NCBI RefSeq assembly: GCF_030273315.1 | Contig: NZ_CP127175.1 | Location: 62,001 to 126,000 of the forward strand | From: Natrialbaceae archaeon AArc-T1-2 | GTDB taxonomy: Archaea; Halobacteriota; Halobacteria; Halobacteriales; Natrialbaceae | Direction of reading: 5' to 3' | DNA length: 64,000 bases | Shown: piece by piece, positions 43,323-51,984 of the stretch | Position numbering within the stretch: the stretch's first letter is position 1 | How the letters are laid out: each line of letters starts with the position of its first letter | The notes under the pieces: model-generated | Told to the model about the DNA's origin: nothing | Database searches by the model: none | What the model saw: the letters and a program-made list of their open reading frames with translations, nothing else | Translations under genes and position numbers: made by a program

Positions 43323-43688
43323 TCAGTCAGAGCGTGCTGTGCCGAGAGATAGGCAACGTAAATGGCTCCTCTTCGTCCTTTCTCGTTAGAGGGTTACTTT
43401 TATCTGTGCTAAATATATAGTTTAACCTAAGATAGATAAGATGAGAATATCATTGTGTTAAATCCTCCTCAGATGCAAAATTCATATAATATGTATCAAT
43501 TAAGCTTGAATCCGAAATCCGATCATACTCAACCATCCCGTTGTAAAAAATAGGAATTGAAACCAACCCGACGATACCCATCACGGTGTTTGAACTATAT
43601 ATGAGAACACCAGAGGTGGGCAGTGATGTAGGCTCGCCGTGGTCTCCCCACGGGTGTGCAGGTCAAAACTCGATGCGAGTCATCGAGA
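43323..43688. other. AT-rich intergenic stretch before the ParA operon end
   Basis: From about 43390 to 43600 the base composition is clearly AT-rich. No supported gene, and no iterons recognised by eye. It could contain an origin but there is no direct sign. Confidence 0.3.
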
Positions 43689-44105
43689 TCAGATATCCGC
43701 GCCCCACTCGCGGAGGATGTCCTCGGCGTCGTCGAGGTTCGCCATCCCGGCTCGGTAGATCGCCTCACGAAGGTCGAGTTTGTACACGTCGTTCTCGAAA
43801 CGGTCCTCGAGTTCCCGTCGTGCCTCTTTCTCGAGTTTAGCCGTATCCTCGTAGACGAACAATTGGTGAACGTCGTCGCGGTCCTCTTTGACCTTCTGTC
43901 GAGTAATGATTCTCGGTAAGTCTGACCGGTCAATCTGTCTGGTATTACTCGTAGACTGCGCAGGGGTATCGGACTCAACTGTCAGTTCATCCAGCTGGTC
44001 AGACTCGTCAGTCTGACTGGATTGTTCAACTGGTTTGACCTCTTGTTCATCCTCTTCGTCAACATCATCGTCGTCAGCGAACGGATCGGTCGCGCCAGAT
44101 TTCAT
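43689..44105 (-). CDS. Small acidic ParB-like partner of ParA
   Basis: 138 residues from ATG 44105 (MKSGATDPFADDDDVDEED), chosen because it overlaps the ParA stop in ATGA. A very acidic N-terminus (about 1-60) is followed by a predicted helical C-terminal part (KVKEDRDDVHQLFVYEDTAK). No HTH of canonical ParB type is visible. Position directly after parA is where haloarchaeal plasmids carry the centromere-binding or adaptor partner, so that role is inferred. It is the last gene of the coupled pair. Confidence 0.65.
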   Translation of the reverse strand: MKSGATDPFADDDDVDEEDEQEVKPVEQSSQTDESDQLDELTVESDTPAQSTSNTRQIDRSDLPRIITRQKVKEDRDDVHQLFVYEDTAKLEKEARRELEDRFENDVYKLDLREAIYRAGMANLDDAEDILREWGADI

Positions 44106-44971
44106 GCTCTCACCTCTGGATTCTGGAACTGTTCGGTGATGTATGCCGCGAGCTCGTCGAACTTCTCGAGTGTCGGCTGTTCGTAATCGCGGAGGTCGCG
44201 GTACGAGTCGTTCTCGTCCAGTTCGTAGATCGTGACCTGATTGTCCCACGCGTCCCCGAGCATCGAACCGCGCTCGCCGATCGATACCGGAGCGATCGGT
44301 AAGTCTTCTTGCTCGAGGGCGTCGAGATACTTCGAATTCACGTTCGTTCCCTTGACTTTGTTCGGCACCGCACCGAGGACGCCGACGTCGATGTCTCCGA
44401 GTTCGTCCTCAAGTCCGTTCACCACGTCTCGAAGACCCTGGATGCTTCGCTCGCCCTTCGGCGACGGTTCGAACGGGATGAGAAGATTCGACGTGGCATA
44501 GACCGCGTTGTAGAGGTGCTGGCCTTCTGAAGCAGGCGGATCGATAATCAGGACGTCGTAGGTCGACGGGACATCGGCGTCAACGAGCACACGCCGGAGT
44601 TGTTTCTCCTTCTCGAACTCGTAGTTCGGATCAGGATTCGTATCCTCCTCGAGTTCGGCCGCTTTCGAGAGTAAGTCAGCGAGCGTCCCGAGCATGTTGT
44701 GACTCGGAACGACGTCGACGCCTTCACTCGAACGGACGAGATCGGCGAAGTCCCCGCGTGGCCGCCCAATCATGTGCAACACGAGGTTATCCGCTTCACC
44801 GTCGGCCTTCCGGTCATCGAGACCGAAGTGATGGGTCAGGCCGCCGTCCTGTGGGTCCATGTCGATTACGAGGACGTCTTGGCCGTGGTTGGCATGCGCT
44901 CGCGCCAGCGTCGTCGCCAACGTTGTCTTCCCAACGCCGCCCGCTTCGGACCAAACCGTGTACGGTATCAT
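44102..44971 (-). CDS. parA: ParA/Soj-type partition ATPase
   Basis: 289 residues. The deviant Walker A reads EAGGVGKTTLATTLARAH at the N-terminus, Walker A' region DVLVIDMDPQDGGLTHHFG and Walker B VLIIDPPASEG. The usual signature lysine before GGVGK is Ala here. ParA proteins drive plasmid or chromosome partition by ATP-dependent DNA patterning. The ATG at 44971 has a TATA box about 25-32 bases upstream and palindromes just beyond. With the recombinase at 41820 it suggests an integrated or resident plasmid segment. Confidence 0.9.
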   Translation of the reverse strand: MIPYTVWSEAGGVGKTTLATTLARAHANHGQDVLVIDMDPQDGGLTHHFGLDDRKADGEADNLVLHMIGRPRGDFADLVRSSEGVDVVPSHNMLGTLADLLSKAAELEEDTNPDPNYEFEKEKQLRRVLVDADVPSTYDVLIIDPPASEGQHLYNAVYATSNLLIPFEPSPKGERSIQGLRDVVNGLEDELGDIDVGVLGAVPNKVKGTNVNSKYLDALEQEDLPIAPVSIGERGSMLGDAWDNQVTIYELDENDSYRDLRDYEQPTLEKFDELAAYITEQFQNPEVRA

Positions 44972-44995
44972 ACAGTCCTATAATTCGGTTTTCTC

Positions 44996-45015
44996 TATAA
45001 AAATACTCTGCAGAG
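44996..45015 (-). promoter_or_regulatory. parA promoter with overlapping palindrome
   Basis: Minus-strand TTTATAGAG (45003-44995) is a TATA box 25-32 bases before the ATG. The perfect 10-bp palindrome CTCTGCAGAG (45006-45015) covers its upstream side, where a repressor could block TBP/TFB. Confidence 0.45.
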
Positions 45016-45037
45016 AAGTTAGGCAATCTGACCAATG

Positions 45038-45090
45038 TTACTGTTCAGTATGTTTGCTCAGTTTTTGTAGCCAGTATTACTCATCAGTAA
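45038..45090. promoter_or_regulatory. Two related palindromes upstream of parA
   Basis: TTACTGTTCAGTA (45038-45050) and TTACTCATCAGTAA (45077-45090) both fit a TTACTGATCAGTAA-like dyad at 13 positions. They lie 67-120 bases from the parA start and could be partition centromere sites or operators. Confidence 0.4.
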
Positions 45091-45287
45091 AACTAGATAG
45101 TTGTGCGGTGGCTCACCGGGAGTGAGGAGTATCCGTCTTCACCTATGGGAATTCTGCCACCTGAACAAACCACCGTTGGCGACATAATATTCTGGACTGC
45201 CGGGCTGGTAGTGTTCAGATAAGCTGATTCCATGCGAAGGCGAAAGGTCGAAGCTAATCATCTGCTGTCTCTGCTTTGGTGTAATAA

Positions 45288-46393
45288 TCAAGATAACTTT
45301 TGCAAATATAGGCTGAGGAACTGATCGATCCAGGACTTGGCGAATCCAAGTCGCTCAGTGAGGGTGTTGAAGAGACGGCGAGCGAGAGTGCGGAACGCGC
45401 TCTCGCTCGCCACGACGATTGGCGAGGCATTGCGTTTGAGCACTTTCCAGACCTGCTCGATTGGGTTGGGATGCGGTGAGCCAACCGGAGGAAAAACGAG
45501 ATCGCTACCGAGTTGATGTGCGCGCTTGCGCGTGTGTTCACAGATGTGAGAAGAGAAGTTGTCCAAGACGAGCAGAATCCGCGTTCCCGGATTCTGCTCG
45601 CGGACCTCCTCCAGTAGCGCACAGATGCTCTCTTTCGATTGATCATCAGGGAACGTCAGGACACTTTCGCCGTTGAGCGTATAGCATCCGACCGCTGGTT
45701 CGTCAAGCTTCACCAGCGGTCGTTCCAGTGTCGGGTCATCGACGTACCACAGTCGATGTGAATTGTCGTATGGTTGCGGATGCGAAGCGTCACAAAAACC
45801 GACGACAGTCCCCCCATCTGTACAGATATCGTCGTCGAGAACCCAGCCTTCGTCCTCATCATCAGGACGCTTGTTATGTGCTGTCTCTGTTTCCTCGTCG
45901 AACGCGTCTGCGACGCGTTCTTCGAGGATTTCATCTGCATTTTCTGGCCGTGAAGGACGTTTTGGACGTGGTTTAGCGTAGGACAGTCCGAGATTCCGGA
46001 GGAATCGACCGAGATAATCCAGATGGTACTCAACATCGAACTCCTCGTCTAAGAGCTGATGAACTTCCTGTGCTTTCCAGGGCTGTCCCTCTCTGAGGAG
46101 TTCTAGAAGACGCTCTTGTTCCTCTTCACCGAGCTTCGGGGGCCTTCCGCCCCCGAAGTTCGGTGTCAACTGACCAAGTCCGCCATCATTCCATCGACGT
46201 GCCCAGCGACTTCCAGTTGAGGCAGGTTTGCCAACATCGTCGGCTGCTTCCTCGTACGTTGCGCCCTTGTAGAGACGTTTGACAAAGGTAAGCCGTTGAT
46301 GACCTTTGGATCGTCTGCTTCGTCCAGCAGACGATCCAACTCCTCATCACTCAGATGACGAACGAGTTCTCCCCGCCGGTCTCCTCCCATCAC
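45288..46393 (-). pseudogene. IS630-type transposase with one frameshift
   Basis: From ATG 46393 the frame reads MGGDRRGELVRHLSDEELDRL. It then shifts near 46300 (a missing base before the codons for HQRLTFVKRLYKGATYEE) and continues from there to the stop at 45288. DDE residues are in VLDDDICTDGG, LLVLDNFSSH and PNPIEQVWKVL. Programmed frameshifting is possible in IS630 elements, but here the event is more simply a lost base. A decayed relative lies at 23295-23735. Possible inverted ends (CTGCTTTGG at 45271-45279; its complement ending at 46446) are imperfect. The element may still be mobilised in trans. Confidence 0.75.
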
Positions 46394-46434
46394 TCCCCCA
46401 TCTCAGTCCATGCCCATAACTTCCGTCACTCATT

Positions 46435-46800
46435 ATGCCAAAGCAGTTTGAAGACGAAGAGGTACGACGTTTTACCTCATAGAAAACATATTCGGCTCTG
46501 TTTCGGTATCCGTGGCGTTCGTATCTGAAATAGAGGTCGTGTCGCAAGCCAGCGTCTTTCAGCGAGTGTGAGCATCGATGAGAAACACAGCGTCGTCAAC
46601 GTCGTGTTTCTTTCGGAGTTCAGCAAAGAAAGAAGGAGCAATCACCTTGTTTGATGTCGGTTCAAGCTTTGTATAGAGTAATTCGCTTGTCTCGGCATCA
46701 ACAGCGGCGTACTGCCAGTATTGCTCGTCATTGAGTCGGATCACAGTCTCATCGACCGCAACGTGATCCGGACTGCATCCATCTTCGGGCTGTAAACCAT
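46435..46800 (-). pseudogene. Decayed IS6-type transposase
   Basis: The minus-strand frame reads GCSPDHVAVDETVIRLND, EQYWQYAAVDAETSELLY and ELRKKHDVDDAVFLIDAHTR, then a frameshift and RHDLYFRYERHGYRNRAEYVF. The DDE pattern is partly present. N- and C-terminal parts are missing. It abuts the IS630-type element, whose right end lies near 46446. Confidence 0.65.
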
Positions 46801-47041
46801 ATTTATAAACCTAATTATGAATAGTTGATCGGGCTCGTTTGACACCAAATATCTCAAGTATAGAAACAGTATTCAAAGATGATAGTACAGCAAGATGCAA
46901 CTGAATACTGAGCTTCATCAGAAACCATGGTGTGGCTTCTCATTCAACAAATCCTAAGTCATCTGTTCAATATAACCGTTGAAGAGGCACTGTCTAGTTG
47001 AGGGCGTTTGAGAAGCGAGCAGGTCGTAGCGAGAAGTGTCC

Positions 47042-47775
47042 ATGCAACTCGCAGACCTGCTCAGAAAAACGTTAGACGTGGACTGTGATGAGGTTTGGGA
47101 ATGAGCGTACCCCGACACCCGTGCGGGTGTTCGGGGTACGTCTTCATTCGATGGGGCTGTCGCTTCGAGAAGTCGAAGCTGTCCTTGGGTGGCTCGGCGT
47201 GGATCGGTGCCATCAGGCGATTTGGAACTGGACTCATACGCTTTCAGAATCACAGGAAGGCCCACCCACGGCGGAGCCGTCGCGGGTCGCTGTTGACGAG
47301 ACACAGATCGAAGTTGACGGTGAAGAGAAGTGGTTGTACGCTGCGATCGACACGGAGTCAAAGCTGCTCTTGGAAGCTGACGTGTACAGCCGCCGCGGGC
47401 GTGACCCCGCGGCGTTAACGAGAGCGACGCTCTCGTTCGCACATCAGAAATCTTTGATTTCTGAGGACGGCGTTCCTTCACCGACTCACTGAGAAACACG
47501 ACGTCTCTGAAACCGAATTTTTGGTTGACGGCGGTGGATATCTAACTGCCCTGCTTCGCCACGAGTTGAACGGTCACCTCAACTACAGCGAGCGGAACCA
47601 CATCGAGAAATGGTTCCAAACTGTCTCAATGCGGATAGACCGCTTTCATTCCTTCTGGCGGGGCAGTTCAGCCAGTGTTCGTCGCTGGTTGAGACGCTTC
47701 AGACACCACTATAACTGTGATCGGCCGAATCAGGCGTTAGATGGACGGACGCCTGCCGAGGAGGTGTGGAACTAG
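47042..47775 (+). pseudogene. IS6-type transposase broken by a deletion and a hairpin insert
   Basis: Translation starts MQLADLLRKTLDVDCDEVWE, then loses about two bases at 47099. It continues NERTPTPVRVFGVRLHSMGL, RVAVDETQIEVDGEEKWLYA and AAIDTESKLLLEADVYSRRG up to 47416, where 58 bases intervene. After them come HRLTEKHDVS, LVDGGGYLTALLRHELNG and, at the end, NQALDGRTPAEEVWN. DDE residues Asp (VDETQIE), Asp (LVDGGGYL) and Glu (ERNHIEKWF) remain in place. It is inactive as it stands, but ends are intact, so mobilisation in trans is possible. Confidence 0.8.
47411..47474 (+). repeat. 58-bp twin-hairpin insert with 6-bp direct repeats in the IS6 transposase
   Basis: GGCGTT occurs at 47411-47416 and 47469-47474. 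Between them are a 10-bp stem with 1-nt loop (47417-47437) and an 8-bp stem with 3-nt loop (47445-47463), separated by CGCACAT. Removing 58 bases restores the transposase codons across the junction. Confidence 0.6.
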
Positions 47776-47791
47776 ACAGTGCCGTTGAAGA

Positions 47792-48088
47792 TAGCGTTTT
47801 CCGACATGGACACTCAGAAAACGCCACGGCTCACTTTTCAATCCTTATCTGAACACCGCCGCACCGACCACACTTGACGACATCGAACCGCCGAACGTCC
47901 TTACGTACTTATGCCCTTGAATATCAGACACCGATTCCCTAACTACAGTAGCCGATAATCAACCGAGAATTAGCTTCAGCCCTTCGCCGCAATCCACAAT
48001 GCTATGCTCCAAAACACCCCCCTCACTCTGAAGCTCCACACGAATAAATCGCGGAGTATTAACGTCTCGCCTTACTATGTGTCTGTGT
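47792..48088. other. Intergenic region upstream of the thiolase
   Basis: No gene is supported. It contains a diverged copy of the dispersed repeat (47958-48008) and a TATA-like GTATTAACG about 26-33 bases before the thiolase ATG. Confidence 0.4.
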
Positions 48089-49255
48089 ATGAATGACGTG
48101 CGAGTAGCTGGTGTTGGCCTCACGCCGTTCGGCAGTTTCGCCGAACGGACGGGCCGGGACCTCTTCGGCGAGGCGAGCATCGAGGCGTTCGACGATTCCG
48201 GAGTTCCCCGAGAGGACGTCGAGGGCGTTCTCTACGGCAACTTCATGGGCGAACTATCCGAACACCAGGGTCACCAGGGGCCGCTGATGGCGGAAGCCGC
48301 AGGCGTACGGGCTCCGGCGACGCGATACGAGTCGGCGTGTGCTTCCGGCGGGACGGCCGTCCGTGAAGCGGCCATGCGCATCCGCAACGGCGAGAACGAC
48401 GTCTTGCTCGTCGGCGGTGCCGAACGGATGACGAACCTCGGCACCGCGGGTGCGACCGAGGCGCTCGCGATCGCCGCCGACGATCTCTGGGAGGTACGCG
48501 CAGGGATGACCTTCCCTGGCGCGTACGCACTGATGGCTCAGGCGTACTTCGAACAGTTCGGCGGCGACCGCGAGGACCTCGCACACGTCGCGGTCAAGAA
48601 TCACGAGAACGCCCTCGAGAACGAGAAGGCCCAGTACCAGCAGGCGATCGACGTCGCAGACGTCCTCGAGGCGCCGCTGGTCTCCTCGCCGCTCGGGCTG
48701 TACGACTCCTGTCCGATCTCTGATGGGGCGGCGGCGGTCGTGCTCGCGAGCGAGTCCTACGTCGAGGCCCACGACCTGGACGCGCCGGTCGCGATCACCG
48801 GTACCGGCCAGGGCGGGGACAATATCGCCCTGCACGATCGCGAACACCTCGCCCGCTCGCCTGCTGCACGCGAAGCAGGTGAAGAGGCCTATGCAGACGC
48901 CGGCCTCGAAGCGAGCGACGTCGACCTCGCCGAGGTCCACGACTGCTTTACGATCGCCGAGGTGCTCGCCCTCGAGGCGCTCGAGCTCGAGCCGGTCGGC
49001 GAGGGGGTCTCGGCGGCTCGAGCGGGGCGGACGACCGCCGACGGCGAGACGCCGGTCAATCTCTCCGGCGGGCTCAAAGCGAAAGGCCACCCCGTCGGCG
49101 CGACCGGCGTCTCCCAGATCGCCGAGATGGCGTCGCTGCTGCGTGGCGATCACGTCAACAGCGACGCCGTGTCCGACGCGACGACCGGCCTCACCCACAA
49201 CGCGGGTGGCACGGTCGCGAGTGCGACGGTTCACGTACTGGAGGTGGTCGCATGA
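48089..49255 (+). CDS. Thiolase family protein (acetyl-CoA acetyltransferase type)
   Basis: 388 residues from ATG 48089 (MNDVRVAGVGLTPFGSFAE). The nucleophile Cys is in ESACASGGTAVREA (near residue 84), the second active-site region is HDCFTIAEVLALE and the glycine-rich end is GGLKAKGHPVGATGVSQ. The sequence belongs to the SCP-x/archaeal thiolase group that pairs with DUF35 proteins. The next gene is exactly such a DUF35 protein. Possible roles: acetoacetyl-CoA formation for mevalonate, or the last step of beta-oxidation. A duplicated junction follows its stop (49235-49312). Confidence 0.9.
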   Translation: MNDVRVAGVGLTPFGSFAERTGRDLFGEASIEAFDDSGVPREDVEGVLYGNFMGELSEHQGHQGPLMAEAAGVRAPATRYESACASGGTAVREAAMRIRNGENDVLLVGGAERMTNLGTAGATEALAIAADDLWEVRAGMTFPGAYALMAQAYFEQFGGDREDLAHVAVKNHENALENEKAQYQQAIDVADVLEAPLVSSPLGLYDSCPISDGAAAVVLASESYVEAHDLDAPVAITGTGQGGDNIALHDREHLARSPAAREAGEEAYADAGLEASDVDLAEVHDCFTIAEVLALEALELEPVGEGVSAARAGRTTADGETPVNLSGGLKAKGHPVGATGVSQIAEMASLLRGDHVNSDAVSDATTGLTHNAGGTVASATVHVLEVVA

Positions 49256-49312
49256 GCGACGTGAAAGCGACTACGCCAGTGCTTGCTCTGGAGGTGGTCG
49301 CATGAGCGACGA
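49235..49312 (+). repeat. Duplicated gene junction creating a 17-codon mini-ORF
   Basis: CTGGAGGTGGTCGCATGAGC and the following GACG occur twice (from 49237 and from 49289). Each copy contains a stop/start overlap ATGA. The first ATG opens a 17-codon frame that ends at the second copy, where the DUF35 gene starts. Confidence 0.7.
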
Positions 49313-49688
49313 ACCGCGAGACGGTGCCTTCGACGAATGGCTCGACGCCCTCGAGGACGACGAGCCGTACTACCTCGAGTGTCCCGAGGGACACGGTTCC
49401 CTACCGCCCCGCCGGGTCTGTCCGGACTGTGGCGCGACCGACCTCGAGCAACGACCGTTGCCGGCAGGCGGCGAGATCGAGACGTTCACGATCACGCACG
49501 TCCCGACGCCGGCGTTCGAAGAGGACGCCCCCTACGCGACCGCGGTCGCGGACTTCGGCCCCGTTCGCGTGACCGGTCAGGTCGCTGGCGTCGACCTCGA
49601 AGAGATCGAGAACGGGCTCACAGTCGAGCCCGCAGTCGGCGTCTCCGAGACGACCGACGAACGGGTGCTTACGCTCCGGCCGCGGTAG
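49302..49688 (+). CDS. DUF35 OB-fold/zinc-ribbon protein, thiolase partner
   Basis: 128 residues from ATG 49302 (MSDEPRDGAFDEWLDALED). A rubredoxin-like zinc ribbon (CPEGHGSLPPRRVCPDCG) is followed by an OB fold (about residues 55-128). In archaea, DUF35 proteins bridge thiolase and HMG-CoA synthase and carry acyl-CoA between them; only the thiolase is present here. The start is set by overlap with the mini-ORF stop. Composition is high-GC like the thiolase. Confidence 0.88.
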   Translation: MSDEPRDGAFDEWLDALEDDEPYYLECPEGHGSLPPRRVCPDCGATDLEQRPLPAGGEIETFTITHVPTPAFEEDAPYATAVADFGPVRVTGQVAGVDLEEIENGLTVEPAVGVSETTDERVLTLRPR

Positions 49689-50070
49689 TGGCAAGCCACC
49701 AATTATTTCACAAATATTTGATTATTCATTCTACTTCGAAGCCTGATGGAACGGAAGCCTGCCTTTAACACATGCGTGTTTAGTCAAGCCCGTCGGTGAT
49801 ATTTGAACCCAGGTTATGCACACCAGTATCAGAGACGAGAGAATTTACGGCTCGGACTCTGGTGTTGCCGACGTCGGTCGATACGTACTCCTTGCAAACG
49901 CCATTTTTCACTCGTAGTCGGCTTGAGATGGTCGAATCTGGACAGAAAACGAGGCTGCTTAGTATTAACTAAAGACGAATTGGTTGGACACCTTCTCCAA
50001 GTATACTTCCATTTTAGCCAGGTGTAATTAACCAAAATGAAGTAGTAGGTGGTATGGTTCTTGCTTATTA
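49689..50070. other. Intergenic region, AT-rich, no gene seen
   Basis: 382 bases of lower GC content between the convergent DUF35 and UspA genes. Short ORFs occur on both strands but none shows protein-like character. No repeats or IS ends recognised. Confidence 0.4.
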
Positions 50071-50496
50071 TTACTTCATGGTGACAGTTACTGGAATATC
50101 GGAGTTTAGTAGGACTGATTGGGTTGTACTACCAAACAATACTTTTCCAACCGGTGTTCGTTTTCGTCCAGACATCACGATTCTGTCGGCTTTAATCTCT
50201 TCAGCGATGTCGACGATAATTTCCGAGGGGTTAGCATGTTCCCGACGCAAATTAACGGAGACCCCATTACTTTCCAAGTAATCTTTCGTCTGCTCCATCG
50301 AATCAGGAAAATCATCCTCGTCGTACCAGTCACTCGAGTCCGCATGACCTTCTCCGTCGGATACATTGACGTTCGGTTGCACGTTCAATATCGTCACCTC
50401 AACTTTTTCCGTTGACTCAGGTAACGAGACAACTGCTTCTGCTGACTTTAGCGCTCGTTCTTCGCCGGTGTCAACTGGTAGTAAAACTCGGAACAT
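50071..50496 (-). CDS. Universal stress protein (UspA family), AT-rich
   Basis: 141 residues (MFRVLLPVDTGEERALKSAE). The ATP-binding pattern appears as SGRKRTPVGKVLFGSTTQS with DIPVTVTMK at the end. It is shorter and clearly less GC-rich than the UspA at 37882, with longer insertion near residue 50-65 (NVSDGEGHADSSDW). Base composition suggests separate origin. It stands alone between the thiolase pair and the SDR gene. Confidence 0.82.
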   Translation of the reverse strand: MFRVLLPVDTGEERALKSAEAVVSLPESTEKVEVTILNVQPNVNVSDGEGHADSSDWYDEDDFPDSMEQTKDYLESNGVSVNLRREHANPSEIIVDIAEEIKADRIVMSGRKRTPVGKVLFGSTTQSVLLNSDIPVTVTMK

Positions 50497-50745
50497 GTAT
50501 ATGTTCTAGGACCGAACTAATAAAAAGGTACCCATATATTATTCTGTCGGGTATCCTTACTGCGTCCCGGGGTATCAAGACTAGATCATGGCATTGTGGA
50601 GACCGGAGAAGGAGTCAGTCATGATCTGGTTGACTCGTACTAGAATAGGAAATCGGTATCAGAAGTGTCTGGCTTGGTGATTGAAACCCCACACCAGGAA
50701 TCAATTGGCGAGCGGTTTTCCTAAGTTTCGCGCTCGTAATGATTG

Positions 50746-51516
50746 TTAGTACCACGTTGTGCCGGCATCGACGTTCAGATCTTGAGCAGTGATGTGTCGT
50801 GCTCGATCACTGGCGAGGAAGGCGACCATCTCGGTGATATCTTTGGGGTCAACGAGCTGTCCCAGAGCTGTGTCGTTGGTGAAGACCTCGCGCTTCGCAG
50901 TCTCATAGTCAACGCTCCTTGAGGCCGCTTGCTTCTCGATAACATTCTCTATCCGTGGTCCTCTCGTCGCGCCTGGACAGACTGCATTAACGGTGACATC
51001 GTCGTCGCCGAGCTCGAAAGCAAGTGTCCGAGTGAGCCCAATTACGGCCATTTTTGAGGCCGTGTATGGCGTCCGGCTCTTCAGAGGTCGCTTGCCGGAG
51101 ATCGATGAAATGTTCACGACAGTGCCTTGGTCGCTCTCCCGCAGATGAGGTGCGGCATTTTTTGTTGTCAGAAACATCCCAGTGACGTTGACGTTCATTG
51201 TCCGTTCCCACTCCTCACGGTCGATCTGCTCGATCGGTGCGGTTGGGCCCGCAATGCCAGCGTTGTTTACGAGACAATCGAGGCCACCGAATGTAGCGAC
51301 AGTTTCCTCGATCGCCGCTTGGACTGAGGCTTCGTTGGTGACATCTGTTTTGATGGCGAGGGTACAGTCTGGCGCATCAATCAGGGACTTGGCCTCGTAG
51401 ATTCCGTCTCCCCGCGCGGCGAGCGCAACATTCGCACCCCGTTCGGCGAGCGTCTGCGCGATTTCGCGGCCGATACCTTGGCTAGCTCCAGTGACGAATG
51501 CTGTACCCGTTACCAT
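50746..51516 (-). CDS. Short-chain dehydrogenase/reductase
   Basis: 256 residues, classical SDR. TGASQGIGREIAQTLAERG is the cofactor motif, NNAGIAG follows near residue 83, and the catalytic Ser-Tyr-Lys are in NISSISGKRPLKSRTPYTASKMA. The C-terminus ends ITAQDLNVDAGTTWY, usual for 3-oxoacyl or sugar/polyol dehydrogenases. NAD specificity versus NADP cannot be told. In DHPS (sulfopropanediol) degraders, SDRs accompany the HisD-type dehydrogenase; one is encoded at 54411, so a link is possible but the genes are 3 kb apart with IS debris in between. Confidence 0.88.
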   Translation of the reverse strand: MVTGTAFVTGASQGIGREIAQTLAERGANVALAARGDGIYEAKSLIDAPDCTLAIKTDVTNEASVQAAIEETVATFGGLDCLVNNAGIAGPTAPIEQIDREEWERTMNVNVTGMFLTTKNAAPHLRESDQGTVVNISSISGKRPLKSRTPYTASKMAVIGLTRTLAFELGDDDVTVNAVCPGATRGPRIENVIEKQAASRSVDYETAKREVFTNDTALGQLVDPKDITEMVAFLASDRARHITAQDLNVDAGTTWY

Positions 51517-51984
51517 ACGATTTCAGTTCAGAGTCGGGGACTATATCTGTTACGGAGACTACTAGCAGGGATGTCAACCTTAGCGTGAAGGAAGCGGCCG
51601 AGCTCGGGTACGGTGGTGAGTTAAACATGCTCGACCACATGGTTGAGGAGGCCCGCCAGCAGGAAGTATTTTGCCGTGAGGACACGCCGCTCGTCGGCGT
51701 GTCCTCACGGCGTTTCTGTACCACGCTGGACTGTCGTATCGCCGAACCGAACCGTTCGTTGATCGATCCTACGAGGCGATTCGGCAGTGGTTCCACCAAC
51801 TCAAGCACCTGTTCGAACCTGATCGCCGAGATCGCTAAGAGGTCACCGTCGACGAGACGAAAGTCGAAGTCGACGGCGAGGAAGGCGGCAGTCGATTGTG
51901 ATACGCTGGAAGGAGCGTATCATAGAATCTATCTCATAGCATCTCACAGCCCGGATCGTTTCCTCGTTCGTAGTTGGTGATAGC
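51517..51984 (+). pseudogene. Transposase remnant carrying a 17-bp-stem hairpin
   Basis: From 51713 the plus strand reads FLYHAGLSYRRTEPFVDRSY, EAIRQWFHQLKHLFEPDRRD, a stop, EVTVDETKVEVDGEE and, after a gap, AVDCDTLEGA: pieces of an IS5/ISH1-like transposase with deletions. Just before them is a hairpin of 17 bp (51673-51711) with a 5-nt loop. The 51517-51660 stretch is the SDR upstream region. Confidence 0.6.

Larger units (their letters stand above)
46978..47791 (+). mobile_element. IS6-type element with perfect ends and 8-bp duplication
   Basis: Perfect 14-bp inverted repeats (GGCACTGTCTAGTT at 46986-46999 and its complement at 47770-47783) are flanked by the 8-base direct repeat GTTGAAGA (46978-46985, 47784-47791). 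The 798-bp element is thus a genuine insertion with intact ends, although the transposase is broken. Confidence 0.85.

Noticed and set aside
45040-45290. Possible replication origin near parA
   Set aside because: No iterons, ORB-type repeats or replication gene could be seen; only palindromes.
45880-45920. 9-bp stem hairpin in the IS630-type gene
   Set aside because: The codons match the expected transposase sequence, so no insertion is needed to explain it.
48254-49234. 326-codon minus-strand ORF opposite the thiolase
   Set aside because: Mirror frame; the thiolase has all active-site motifs.
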